Virus record (IMG/VR): IMGVR_UViG_3300049830_000086
Span: 1-54,237 of that record
Length of the DNA: 54,237 nt
DNA from: a virus
Direction: 5' to 3' (one strand)
Shown: one piece after another, positions 33,340 to 41,349 of the stretch
How positions within the stretch are numbered: the stretch's first letter is position 1
Layout: every line of letters starts with the position of its first letter
Made by a program: the position numbers and the translations under genes
Notes under the pieces: model-generated
The model's database searches: none
What the model was told of the DNA's origin: nothing
Seen by the model: only the letters and a program-made list of their open reading frames with translations

Positions 33340-34377
33340 TTACTTAGTCTTGGACTTCATGTAAGCCATTGCCACCTTTAATGCATCGCTGTCTGCAGCG
33401 AATGCGGGTAGTGCTTCTGAAGCCGTTTCAGCCTTAGCGTTTGCCTTTGGAATGCTCATAGTGGGAGCAATTGTCGCCTTGGGTATTGATGGAGCCTTAG
33501 GAAGAGATAGCATCGGGTTTACTTCCGATTCTACTTCCGTAGAGTCTACCTTCTCTGCAACTTCGTGAATCGGAGCTGCAAATGTTTTAGAAGCTGGAAC
33601 TGCCATACTAACGGTGGTTGTACCGTCATTGTAGCCTTCCATACCTTTCCTAAATATATCGGTGGGCACGATGCTCTTTAGCTTCTCGATCAACTGTTCC
33701 TTAGGAGGATAGTTGATTACTTCATCGAGGTTATAGAGATAATCTGTGTCTGCCAATTCCGTAGGTAGTCTTGTAGTCCTACCAGGATTGATTTGGATCT
33801 TCCAAGGCTGACCGCTAGCCTTAAGATCAAGTTTGATGTTAACTACGATAGCTTTCTCGTAGTCCGTCAACTCAGGATTCGGGGAATTGTCTTCCTGTTT
33901 ACCGCGAGTAAACTCGTCGATAACGCTAGCTCCACCTGATTGTGGTAAGTCAAGAACGTGAACTCCTGAGCCGAACTCATTATGAATTGCGGCATTGTAA
34001 AGAACTCTCCATGCAGTCCTACCCCATGCAGGGTAGACCCAGCGAGTTTTACCCGCTTCGTCCTTCACTTGTTCACTTTTAGCCATGTTCGGCGCAAACG
34101 TCTGCACTTTATTTGCGAAATATTCTATCGGGCAATTAGGTTGTACTGCGAATTTCTCCTTGTACAATCCCATGCCGAAGTTATCTCGTATTTTTAAGGG
34201 ACGATACCAGACACCTGCACCTGCACTGTCTGTTTTATAGCCACCTAAAATGTAGAGGTATACGCCGTTTTCTTTGTTCTTGAAGTCTACTAAACGAGTT
34301 CCTGACTTGATGTAAGTTGAGGATCTCTGGGTGAGGTCGCCGCCTTCGAATGTTCTAGATGCTCTGATTATAGGCAT
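33340..34377 (-). CDS. Possible single-stranded DNA-binding protein
   Basis: A 345-residue protein. The N-terminal half is beta-rich with many aromatics (GVYLYILGGYKTDSAGAGVWY; VYPAWGRTAWRVLYNAAIHNE; IVVNIKLDLKASGQPWKIQI). The C-terminal 110 residues are low-complexity Ala/Pro/Ser with repeated IPKA motifs. OB-fold SSBs of phages share this split, and its position next to recA supports it, but no diagnostic motif is present. The upstream promoter-like motif is shared with the Ubl gene. Confidence 0.45.
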   Translation of the reverse strand: MPIIRASRTFEGGDLTQRSSTYIKSGTRLVDFKNKENGVYLYILGGYKTDSAGAGVWYRPLKIRDNFGMGLYKEKFAVQPNCPIEYFANKVQTFAPNMAKSEQVKDEAGKTRWVYPAWGRTAWRVLYNAAIHNEFGSGVHVLDLPQSGGASVIDEFTRGKQEDNSPNPELTDYEKAIVVNIKLDLKASGQPWKIQINPGRTTRLPTELADTDYLYNLDEVINYPPKEQLIEKLKSIVPTDIFRKGMEGYNDGTTTVSMAVPASKTFAAPIHEVAEKVDSTEVESEVNPMLSLPKAPSIPKATIAPTMSIPKANAKAETASEALPAFAADSDALKVAMAYMKSKTK

Positions 34378-34402
34378 ATGTATGTGTGTTTATTAATAAG
34401 TC

Positions 34403-34420
34403 TTAGTGTTCATATAGTTT
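34403..34420 (-). promoter_or_regulatory. Promoter-like motif shared with 38970-38987
   Basis: AAACTATATGAACACTAA on the minus strand, 16/18 identical to the motif upstream of the Ubl gene. TATATG could act as a -10. There is no -35 consensus, so a phage-specific factor may be needed. The start codon is 26 bases downstream. Confidence 0.5.
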
Positions 34421-34434
34421 GTAATTTTGTTTTG

Positions 34435-34464
34435 GGGACTAGAGTAAACTCGTACTCTAGTCCC
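34435..34464 (-). terminator. Hairpin terminator after the E1-like gene
   Basis: 12-bp perfect stem GGGACTAGAGTA/TACTCTAGTCCC with a 6-nt loop, followed by CCAAAACAAAATT on the minus strand. It separates the Ubl/JAB/E1 operon from the next gene. The U-tract is missing, so termination strength is uncertain. Confidence 0.55.
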
Positions 34465-34488
34465 GATTGTAATTTTCGTATCCCTATA

Positions 34489-35106
34489 TTACAACATTAG
34501 CACGACCGGGTCAAGCTGTAAATCGTCGCGCAAATAGTTGAGAAATGTCTGGGTCATCATGCCGGCTACGATCTGCGGAGTTACGTGTGAAGTCTTATTC
34601 TTCTTATCGTACTCTAACAGACAGCCGGTGCGTTCTTTGCTGTTGGTGATAGCTTTTTCCAATACCGACTTTTCGAGTCGTGAGTGGTAAAGTCCTACTT
34701 GACGAGATGAACAACGCCCGTCAATCCAGAACAATTCAGGGTGGGTATAACCGTACTCGTAGAGGTCTTTGCGAAAAGACATACTGTCAACGGCACTGAA
34801 TATTACGTCAAAGTTTCCAAAATCCTTTTTAGTCAAGAAGCGTTTGTGAGCTTTGACCATATCAAGACAACGTTCGGCGACGATCTCGGACTTATACTTG
34901 CCGATATCTTCGTCGTAGAAGTTTTGATGGAGGAGGTTGGAAGCATCCACAATATCATCATCGAAGATGTCTATCGTGGATCCACCGAAATCAAACTGAT
35001 TTCGTTTCGCACCGTAATCAAACAGGTTGGCTGCTAAGAAGGCTCCGATACCTCCCGCGCCTGCTATGGCTATGCGATCAATTTTAGCTTTAGTTTTAGT
35101 ACTCAT
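34489..35106 (-). CDS. E1/ThiF-like adenylyltransferase
   Basis: A 205-residue Rossmann protein: GAGGIG at residues 16-21, DIFDDDIVDASNLLHQNFYDEDIGKYKSEIVAER at 46-79 (D-x-D...N-L-x-x-Q-x-x-x-x-x-x-x-G-x-x-K, the ATP/Mg site of the E1/MoeB/ThiF family), VIFSAVD at about 101-107, and Cys residues at about 132 and 162 (RTGCLLEY) that could carry a thioester. It is shorter than MoeB but complete in its nucleotide site. It lies 5 bases after the JAB protease gene. It would adenylate the C-terminus of a ubiquitin-like protein. Confidence 0.82.
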   Translation of the reverse strand: MSTKTKAKIDRIAIAGAGGIGAFLAANLFDYGAKRNQFDFGGSTIDIFDDDIVDASNLLHQNFYDEDIGKYKSEIVAERCLDMVKAHKRFLTKKDFGNFDVIFSAVDSMSFRKDLYEYGYTHPELFWIDGRCSSRQVGLYHSRLEKSVLEKAITNSKERTGCLLEYDKKNKTSHVTPQIVAGMMTQTFLNYLRDDLQLDPVVLML

Positions 35107-35110
35107 TTAG

Positions 35111-35626
35111 TTATAGATTTTCAGATTCGATCCACGCAGAGCTCATGTAAGTTCTTCCTTGATCCGGTGCAAAACCATGGAACTTAAGGACACTACTGTA
35201 GAGCCACTTGCTATGATTATCTTCCTTTACGTGGTTAGGATTATAATCGAACCTATTCAATTCCTTGCTTGGTGCATAAATGAAATTGATAGGGAAACTG
35301 GTAAACAACATGTTGACGTCAATACTACTTGGCATCGCCCTCATACCTAACGGGTGTGTATGATAGCTAGCAAAGATCGACCATCCATCGTCGATAGTTC
35401 GCAAGAACACATTGTTGTTGAACTCGTCGTCGTCGGCTACATATAGTCCGACCGCTTGAGTTGTACCGGTTATTTTGTTTTTAACCGGTACAAACTCATA
35501 ATTCTCTTTGCCTGCTTCCTTCAAAATAAAACCACCCTGCTCTTCAGCCAAGGCATGGTTATAGTGTGATATTGCTGACAAAAGGCACTGGTCTAGAAAT
35601 GTTCTGGATGTCTTTAGTGAATTCAT
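35111..35626 (-). CDS. JAB/JAMM metalloprotease
   Basis: A 171-residue protein with the full JAMM zinc site: Glu 28/29 in LAEEQGGF, then SYHTHPLGMRAMPSSID giving H89-x-H91 and S100-x-x-D103. This is the isopeptidase or deubiquitinase active site. The first 68 bases overlap the upstream gene in another frame; the long N-terminal helix belongs to the fold, so the overlap seems real. Beside the E1-like gene and the GG-ending small protein it would mature or remove a ubiquitin-like modifier. Confidence 0.85.
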   Translation of the reverse strand: MNSLKTSRTFLDQCLLSAISHYNHALAEEQGGFILKEAGKENYEFVPVKNKITGTTQAVGLYVADDDEFNNNVFLRTIDDGWSIFASYHTHPLGMRAMPSSIDVNMLFTSFPINFIYAPSKELNRFDYNPNHVKEDNHSKWLYSSVLKFHGFAPDQGRTYMSSAWIESENL

Positions 35627-35957
35627 CGATACGAGAGATAATTTCTTTTTTCAAATCATCGGAAAACTTTGTTTCCCAATGGTCTGCATGCTTCATAATG
35701 ACTTTGAAACACTGACAGACAATTTTCGTTTCATACAGTCTACGTTTTTTCCTGATAGAATCAGGTTCTTTTTCCGTCGGCGTGAGTTCCAGCGGGTTTA
35801 CTGTAGGGGCTACTCCCCAAAACACTTCACCTGGCCAATCGATAGGTTTTAACATATCGATTGCCATACTTACCGCCTCGGGTTGGTCTTCCCAATCCTC
35901 AGCGATAAGCTGGGCGAGCTGATAACACGTCGCGAAAACTAGATCTTCGCGGTCCAT
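35559..35957 (-). CDS. Unknown protein of the Ubl/JAB/E1 operon
   Basis: A 132-residue, mainly helical protein (LVFATCYQLAQLIAEDWEDQPEAVS; YETKIVCQCFKVIMKHADHW) with three Cys. It has no E2-type HPN motif. Position between the coiled-coil protein and the JAB protease, with overlap at its end, suggests a shared function. It is unrecognised; an adaptor or a diverged conjugating component are possibilities only. Confidence 0.68.
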   Translation of the reverse strand: MDREDLVFATCYQLAQLIAEDWEDQPEAVSMAIDMLKPIDWPGEVFWGVAPTVNPLELTPTEKEPDSIRKKRRLYETKIVCQCFKVIMKHADHWETKFSDDLKKEIISRIDEFTKDIQNISRPVPFVSNITL

Positions 35958-35964
35958 GGTTTGA

Positions 35965-36546
35965 TTACTCGATTAGAGCAACCTGCACTTGCACTGGCAA
36001 TGTCTTATCGACAACCAAGTTGTCTTCTGCGCTAAGGACGACATGGCGTTCATTGTGGAACTCAGGGTCGATAACGGTAGAAGTCTTGACAGTCGGACGA
36101 AGGCCGTACTCAGCAGTTGCTTCTGTGATGCTTCTGGAAACTTCCAACATCTCATCCTTTGTAAGACCAGTCAAATCAACAGTCAAATGCTGACTGTCTT
36201 GAATGTAGTCTAACAACGGATGTCCCTCACCCAAGAGCTTAGCGAGAGTCTGTGCATGCTGGCTATCTTTGATGACGTATGAATTTACGAAGTTGACTTG
36301 AAGTCCTCCTACGTCAAAGGAGTGCACTACTTCGTTCTGGTCTTCTGCAGTTGCATTGAAGCCGAAATAGGCTGGCTTTAGCAAGTCCTTGAGATCGACT
36401 TTGAGCTCGCCTTCAAGCTTCTCAGCTTTACGACGAACTTCGATCAACTGTTCAAGTTTAGCTGTGAGCTTTCCAGCCTGTCTTTGCTGAGCTGCTGAGA
36501 GCTCTAGGTCCAAAGACTCATTTGGATAATTACTGATTGCTGACAT
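35965..36546 (-). CDS. Coiled-coil/beta protein of the Ubl operon
   Basis: A 193-residue protein. Residues 15-50 form a coiled coil (LSAAQQRQAGKLTAKLEQLI), and the rest is alpha/beta (FDVGGLQVNFVNSYVIKDSQHAQTLAKLLGE). No catalytic motif recognised. It starts 4 bases after the 671-residue gene and ends 8 bases before the next. Unknown role. Confidence 0.7.
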   Translation of the reverse strand: MSAISNYPNESLDLELSAAQQRQAGKLTAKLEQLIEVRRKAEKLEGELKVDLKDLLKPAYFGFNATAEDQNEVVHSFDVGGLQVNFVNSYVIKDSQHAQTLAKLLGEGHPLLDYIQDSQHLTVDLTGLTKDEMLEVSRSITEATAEYGLRPTVKTSTVIDPEFHNERHVVLSAEDNLVVDKTLPVQVQVALIE

Positions 36547-36549
36547 AAG

Positions 36550-38565
36550 TTAGCGTTTAAGTGTGTGGATTTGTTTAGCCATCATCTCATCGTTAGCGAG
36601 CGCGAATAAACGAGCGACTAAAGCATCTCTGCCTACGCCCATCTCGCCTCTATTAACAATACAGACATAGCTTCCGTTCTTGTCGTCGTGATGTTCCCAA
36701 ACTTTGTTAACACCTTCGGTTTCAACGAAGTAGCTACGCATTTTGCCCTTCACGACGTAACCTTGCTTACCGTCACGAGTGCTAGCTTTAGCACCGGTCA
36801 AGTCGCAGGCTTCTTTGAGCAGTTCTTCGGAGCGTTTCTCCGCTTCACTTAGCTCATAGTTGATTACACCAACAATATTCTTTTTGTCTTCTTCAGTAAT
36901 ACCATCAGCATAGGTGGTCAACATCTCTGCGAGTTTAGTACCGCAGGTGTTACCACTTGAATTGTTATTCTTCGGAACAAAGAAACCTTCCTTTGTCTGA
37001 GTGTAGTCGCCCTGATAACCCATGTAGGCTTGGCGATTGACTTGGTCTACCTTCTTCACGAACTCAGCGAACTTGCCGATCTTATACTCGTGTGTAGCCA
37101 ATACTTTCGTCTTATCCTTAGGATCATAGATGTTTACGACTAAGTAGAAACCTTTAGCGTTCTTAGCATCTTTGTGGACGAACCTTAGTTTAGGATGCTT
37201 GAGTGTTGCAGGCTTACCATAGCTGTTCCTGTCAGTCTCAAAGAAGACTGTCTTAACAGGTAGACCATTAGCCCATACATCACGGATCTTTAGTGAGTGA
37301 CGAGAGACGTTACTGATGAACTTGTCAAAGTTCTCAATGTTGCTGCCTACCGGGTCACCTTCGACCTGTTGATAGCAGCTAGCACGTCTTAGGACTGGAC
37401 TAAGCTCATCGACGTTAATCAAGTGACCGTTGATGCTGCGCCTAGTATTTTCAGTAGAACAAGAGATCTTTAACGGAATGTCATTGATCTTGAATGAGAA
37501 GTTCTTAGCTTCGGCAAATCCAGTCTCATCTGCGTTAAGCGTCAGACCCTTGAATTGGTCGTTCACCCAGTCAGTATAGATATTGATTAGTGTAAAGATG
37601 TCCCACTCAGCTTCATTAGGATTCAGCTTAGAGAAGACGACTTCAGCCAAGTTCTTGGCTTCAATACTAACATGACCAGCAGTGTAGTCAGCGCGGGTAG
37701 AAGTGATACGGATACCATTCAAATCAATGAACGGGCTCTCAGCTCTCTTCAATTTACCAATCATGACGTTAGAAGTGTTCTTGCTAAAGTCTTCCTGGAT
37801 CCTTGTTTTAAGCTGGATATACTGATCGCGTAGTTTAGCCGGCATAGCTTTTTCCATCTTAAGCAGCTGCAACCTACAGTCTTTGCTAGGGATGAATGCC
37901 TTATGCTGGATGATCTCGTCGATTGCTGGAGGATAGACTGATGCAGCCGCTATGACATAGTTCATGTCTAGAGTCACTGCATCCGTGATAAACATACGAT
38001 GACCGTCTTCTATTGAGTCGCCAGTCGAGACGTAGCAAATCACATGGCCTTGGTCGACATAGTTGTAAAAGGGAGTTTGTTCATCTGCGCAGAAGACTAG
38101 TTGTCCGCCGCTGTAGACACCACCGTGAATACATGACCTAATCGTATGACCATTGCCGTCTGATTTTTCAGGAACAGCCTTTTCGAGTAGATAGAGGTTT
38201 ACGCGGTTGTTGTTGTCAAACACGCTAGCAGCGTAGAATTTGACACCTGGAACATTTTTACGGTACAGGTCACCGTTAACTTTGGTGCAGTTAGCATCCT
38301 TAGTCATAGCATCCAGGCCTTTGAAACCTTGGATTGCATCAAGCTGGATTGTGTTGGGAGCTGCCGTCCAAATATCAGCCAACGCACGTAGCGAAGTGAC
38401 ATTCTTGAACGTAGCGTAAAAGCCGATTTGATAGTATGCGCTTTGTGACCCTTCACCGGCTACATACTTTTCAGTTTTGTTGATTTCAAATTCGAGATTG
38501 GCTTTCTTCAGCTTGTTAAAATAGTTCAGGTAATAGTTAAGATTTTCGAGAGTAATTGCGTGCAT
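36550..38565 (-). CDS. Large unknown protein of the Ubl operon
   Basis: A 671-residue multidomain protein with mixed alpha/beta segments, for example TIRSCIHGGVYSGGQLVFCAD, LKHPKLRFVHKDAKNAKGFYL and a C-terminal helical stretch. No known motif was recognised, nor a signal peptide or membrane span. It is the largest gene of the operon, 87 bases after the Ubl candidate. Possible roles include substrate, carrier or ligase of the modifier, but nothing in the sequence decides this. A DNA-sliding or replication accessory role is equally open. Confidence 0.72.
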   Translation of the reverse strand: MHAITLENLNYYLNYFNKLKKANLEFEINKTEKYVAGEGSQSAYYQIGFYATFKNVTSLRALADIWTAAPNTIQLDAIQGFKGLDAMTKDANCTKVNGDLYRKNVPGVKFYAASVFDNNNRVNLYLLEKAVPEKSDGNGHTIRSCIHGGVYSGGQLVFCADEQTPFYNYVDQGHVICYVSTGDSIEDGHRMFITDAVTLDMNYVIAAASVYPPAIDEIIQHKAFIPSKDCRLQLLKMEKAMPAKLRDQYIQLKTRIQEDFSKNTSNVMIGKLKRAESPFIDLNGIRITSTRADYTAGHVSIEAKNLAEVVFSKLNPNEAEWDIFTLINIYTDWVNDQFKGLTLNADETGFAEAKNFSFKINDIPLKISCSTENTRRSINGHLINVDELSPVLRRASCYQQVEGDPVGSNIENFDKFISNVSRHSLKIRDVWANGLPVKTVFFETDRNSYGKPATLKHPKLRFVHKDAKNAKGFYLVVNIYDPKDKTKVLATHEYKIGKFAEFVKKVDQVNRQAYMGYQGDYTQTKEGFFVPKNNNSSGNTCGTKLAEMLTTYADGITEEDKKNIVGVINYELSEAEKRSEELLKEACDLTGAKASTRDGKQGYVVKGKMRSYFVETEGVNKVWEHHDDKNGSYVCIVNRGEMGVGRDALVARLFALANDEMMAKQIHTLKR

Positions 38566-38604
38566 GTTGAGATGTGGGTGTTGTATACTAGCGCTATTAG
38601 CAAT

Positions 38605-38636
38605 AAGAAGAGTCTTTTAATTTTGTGACTCCTCTT
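38605..38636 (-). other. 10-bp hairpin between Ubl candidate and 671-residue gene
   Basis: AAGAGGAGTC/GACTCTTCTT with a 12-nt loop in the 86-base gap. No U-tract follows. It could tune the ratio of the Ubl to downstream genes. Confidence 0.45.
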
Positions 38637-38651
38637 GTTGTTGATAGGTGC

Positions 38652-38951
38652 TTAGTGCGTGCCACCTGCGAGAGCACCAGTGATGAAAATCACGGGTTCC
38701 TCGTATTCCTTAAGGATAGAGTGGAAACGAATAGTGTCCTTAAGTAAGCCTTCAGCGTCATTAATGTCGCGTGCTTGTAGCTCAAAGGGCCTGACGCCGT
38801 TTTGGCTACGAACATTGATGTTTTTACCATTAGTGAAGTGGTAAGTAAAGGCAGTCTTGATAGCGTCGTCGATCTGTTGTTCCAGAGTTGAGTGTCCGGT
38901 TTGATCTAGGATCTTAATCTTGACGATGATGTTTGCGGTAGTCTTGTTCAT
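38652..38951 (-). CDS. Ubiquitin-like protein candidate ending in GG-TH
   Basis: A 99-residue protein with a beta-grasp-like order: strand ANIIVKIKIL, helix EQQIDDAIKTAFTYHF, strands NINVRS and RPFELQ, and last strand EPVIFITGALAGG-TH. Gly96-Gly97 followed by two residues is the arrangement of a Ubl precursor needing C-terminal trimming. The JAB protease and the E1-like enzyme are encoded 3 kb downstream in the same direction. The fold is inferred from pattern only. The shared promoter-like motif lies just upstream. Confidence 0.55.
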   Translation of the reverse strand: MNKTTANIIVKIKILDQTGHSTLEQQIDDAIKTAFTYHFTNGKNINVRSQNGVRPFELQARDINDAEGLLKDTIRFHSILKEYEEPVIFITGALAGGTH

Positions 38952-38969
38952 AATAATTGTATGTTAGTG

Positions 38970-38987
38970 TTAGTGTCGATATAGTTT
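38970..38987 (-). promoter_or_regulatory. Promoter-like motif upstream of the Ubl candidate
   Basis: AAACTATATCGACACTAA on the minus strand, 16/18 identical to the copy at 34403-34420 and followed by a C/A-rich leader (ACTAACATAC). Start codon 19 bases downstream. No -35 box. Confidence 0.5.
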
Positions 38988-39091
38988 AGAACTATTTCCT
39001 ATTTGCTGATAATTGTATCAGACACATGCAGATAGGTCACGAATTATTTTAGACCAGACTTTTTAATTTTAGTGGTACTTTTTGATGGATC

Positions 39092-39835
39092 TTAATGAAT
39101 CTTGAACTTAATGTTCCTCAGACGGATGTCGTCTGTATAAGTGAAGCAAAGCTTGCAGGATGCGCAAGCACCTTTAGTGTCGGTGTTGGCCACCTTACCG
39201 TAAGTCTCAGGGCATCCTACGAATTTCTCAGTAGTATCCTCAGGCTTAGGTTCTCCTAAATGTGCCATTCCTATATTCTTGTAGGTTGGCTTCAAAGAAT
39301 CATAAATTTTAACCGCAGTCTTCATGTTGACCGGGTCTATACTTAGATAGACAGCCAGGTTAGGAGCTTGGACAAGTATATGTGCAAACTCATGGCTTCT
39401 AGTGTACGTCCAGAATTTGACTTCCGGAAACTTGCTGCAACTTGCGACTATAGCTCTGGCAAACTGTTCGGAGAATACGTCTCCACTGTAAAACAGTCTG
39501 AAATACCAGTGCTCCTTCGTATTACTGTTGACGAAATTTTGGAAGGTGTTAGACAACACCGTCACTTGCTCATCATAGGACTTGCCTACGACAGCTTGTG
39601 TGTTATTGTCTAAAACCTTCCCAACCGCCTTGTAAATTTGTACTATCTTAGCCATATAACAGGTTTCCCTTTTTCTACCTGTTCGTACGTCTAAGCAACC
39701 ACCAGCACCAGAAGTGGCACCAGGGCATGTTCCGCCATCCTTAGGCAAACCGTAATTAAGTCCAAACGTATTCCTATGATTGGACCTAAATTTTACTTTG
39801 CCGTTGTCTGTAAGGGTCAGACTAGGGGTAAGCAT
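39092..39835 (-). CDS. Phage gp88-like Cys protein
   Basis: A 247-residue protein resembling the mycobacteriophage gene 88 product family: KDGGTCPGATSGAGGCLDVRTGRKRETCYMAKIV at residues 32-65, a central WYFRLFYSGDVFSEQF and FWTYTRSHEF, and a C-terminal GACASCKLCF. The eight or so Cys in C-P-G-A and CxxCxxC clusters could bind an Fe-S cluster or zinc. The family is common in phages and of unknown function. The 140-base gap on its downstream side has only A/T-rich sequence and the promoter-like motif. Confidence 0.68.
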   Translation of the reverse strand: MLTPSLTLTDNGKVKFRSNHRNTFGLNYGLPKDGGTCPGATSGAGGCLDVRTGRKRETCYMAKIVQIYKAVGKVLDNNTQAVVGKSYDEQVTVLSNTFQNFVNSNTKEHWYFRLFYSGDVFSEQFARAIVASCSKFPEVKFWTYTRSHEFAHILVQAPNLAVYLSIDPVNMKTAVKIYDSLKPTYKNIGMAHLGEPKPEDTTEKFVGCPETYGKVANTDTKGACASCKLCFTYTDDIRLRNIKFKIH

Positions 39836-39845
39836 AATATTTGTT

Positions 39846-40093
39846 GAGCATGGTAGGATTCGATACCTACATGAGGTGCTTTACACAGCCAGTTTTTCCG
39901 ATTAGTGTCCTGCGTCTTTATCAGGGCCGTATCTCCGCAGAACCGACTGTCACTCCCGTTAGGTCTTGTGTGGTACTCCACTCAGCTAACCCATCGCCTT
40001 GCACTCTCTCAGTCTACCTAGGATTGCTCCTAGCGTCATATACCTGCGTCTACTTTCGAGGAACAACAAAGTCCTCGCTTCCGCCACATGCTC
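39846..40093 (-). other. 248-nt RNA with tRNA-like ends and a large insert
   Basis: Terminal strands GAGCATG (40087-40093) and CATGCTC (39846-39852) form a perfect acceptor. A T-arm GTAGG-TATCGAAT-CCTAC with an 8-nt loop precedes the 3' end, and a tRNA-Leu-like TGGCGGAA...GTAGACGC is at the 5' end, interrupted by a CGAGGA/TCCTCG hairpin. About 190 nt lie between, with CTAGGA-GCAA-TCCTAG, GTTAG/CTAAC and CTGCG/CGCAG stems. The layout is that of a tmRNA or an intron-containing tRNA, but tmRNA tag or group I core sequences are not recognised. CCA is not encoded. Confidence 0.5.
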
Positions 40094-40100
40094 AAATTAC

Positions 40101-40808
40101 TTATTTAGCTAACGCCTTAGCAGAATCTAACAAGTAGAATCCGCGCTCAGGGTTAGTCAATGCCTTAATGTTCTTGGATGGAACCGCTAACCAAGAAGTT
40201 ACATCAGGGTCTGCCAAACCTGAACCCTTTACGATCTCAGCTTTAGTGACCTTTTTATCCTTGTTCTTAACAAAGAATGTAACCAATGTCCTGGTCTTTT
40301 CAGTCAATCTATCAAAGTTTGCTAAGACAGCCTTGGTCAAAACTTCGTCTGATACTGCACTTGATACAGCCGGCGCAGGCAGTTGGGCAGGACTGGTATC
40401 AGAAGTTGCCGCCTTTTCAACCTTAGTGAACGCAGGTTTCCAGTCCACAGCTTTTATGCGTGGTGGATCGTTTTCGTCTAACTCATCCTTCATACCTGGC
40501 ACTTCTGTGTCTGGTTGTTGAGGTTTGTCGACAGAAGAAAGTTTCTTTGCTACTTTAGTATTGATCGTTTGTAGTTCAGCGATCTTTACATTAGCCGGGT
40601 TTGCAATGTTATATGCACAGGCTTTTAGGTCGTTCACGTCGTCAGAGACAACACTGTGAGCGATGATGATATTTGGGTCGAGCTTGAGAGCTTCTGCAAA
40701 CTTGATAATTTGCTGCCCTACGTCTCGATATGCTGTCTTAACAGCAGTTTTTTCAGTGGAATCCACAGGAGCCACGAAACAAACACTAACCTTAATTTTA
40801 GATGCCAT
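40101..40808 (-). CDS. Winged-helix-like protein 1
   Basis: A 235-residue protein. The N-terminal 90 residues are alpha/beta, then a Pro/Ala/Ser linker, then about 75 residues (LANFDRLTEKTRTLVTFFVKN...GFYLLDSAKALAK) that resemble a winged-helix domain with an HTH (KAEIVKGSGLADPDVTSWL). The same C-terminal domain occurs in the next gene. Possibly DNA-binding; the role is unknown. Confidence 0.65.
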   Translation of the reverse strand: MASKIKVSVCFVAPVDSTEKTAVKTAYRDVGQQIIKFAEALKLDPNIIIAHSVVSDDVNDLKACAYNIANPANVKIAELQTINTKVAKKLSSVDKPQQPDTEVPGMKDELDENDPPRIKAVDWKPAFTKVEKAATSDTSPAQLPAPAVSSAVSDEVLTKAVLANFDRLTEKTRTLVTFFVKNKDKKVTKAEIVKGSGLADPDVTSWLAVPSKNIKALTNPERGFYLLDSAKALAK

Positions 40809-40810
40809 AT

Positions 40811-41308
40811 TTATAGTAAATCAGGATTGAATAGGTATACACCACGGCTGACACAAGTAATAGCTTTGCATTGCTTGCCAGTACCTCCTAACCACACAGA
40901 CAAAGTGCCAGCCGGTGAACCGACAGCATTAGCGATGTCTTGTATTTTTAGTTGTATACCAGAGTTTTGAACAAAATAAGTAACAGTTTTCTTAGTAGAC
41001 TCAGTCCTAACATTGAAGCATTTCATTGCCTTTTCGATCATGTCTTGTTCAACATTCATCTTAGGCATTGGAGCTGAGCTAGTCTTAAAGATAGGGATGC
41101 TTGTTGGAATAGCTTGTGAGGCTTCTCCAGGTGGTAGCATAACAGTATCTTGTCTAATGTAGTCGTAGATTGCATCTTTATTTTGTTGAATCCTTTCGGC
41201 CGCCGCTAATATTTGTTTGGACAAACTATCAACAGCGAGTTTTTGACTATCTATGTTTTTATCAGAAGCAGTATCTTTGAATGATACGTAAATGATTGAA
41301 TCAGCCAT
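40811..41308 (-). CDS. Winged-helix-like protein 2
   Basis: A 165-residue paralogue of the preceding gene: C-terminal KCFNVRTESTKKTVTYFVQN..LKIQDIANAVGSPAGTLSVWL..GVYLFNPDLL aligns with its HTH and wing. The N-terminus (IIYVSFKDTASDKN) is a shorter version of the same alpha/beta domain. A 10-bp hairpin lies upstream. Likely a DNA-binding pair arising by duplication. Confidence 0.65.
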   Translation of the reverse strand: MADSIIYVSFKDTASDKNIDSQKLAVDSLSKQILAAAERIQQNKDAIYDYIRQDTVMLPPGEASQAIPTSIPIFKTSSAPMPKMNVEQDMIEKAMKCFNVRTESTKKTVTYFVQNSGIQLKIQDIANAVGSPAGTLSVWLGGTGKQCKAITCVSRGVYLFNPDLL

Positions 41309-41316
41309 GTTATAGA

Positions 41317-41342
41317 GGCTGGTAGGGGTTAGCCTACCAGCC
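41317..41342 (-). terminator. Hairpin between two coding regions
   Basis: 10-bp perfect stem GGCTGGTAGG/CCTACCAGCC with a 6-nt loop in the 41-base gap 41309-41349. No U-tract; perhaps a weak terminator or a stability hairpin. Confidence 0.5.
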
Positions 41343-41349
41343 TTGGTGA

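Noticed and set aside
35559-38565. E2 ubiquitin-conjugating enzyme in the Ubl operon
   Set aside because: No HPN-Cys-type motif is visible in the three unknown proteins.
39846-40093. tmRNA or group I intron identity for the 248-nt RNA
   Set aside because: No plausible tag ending in Ala-Ala, no G3-U70 in the acceptor, and no P7/R/S group I core were found, so only a neutral call was made.
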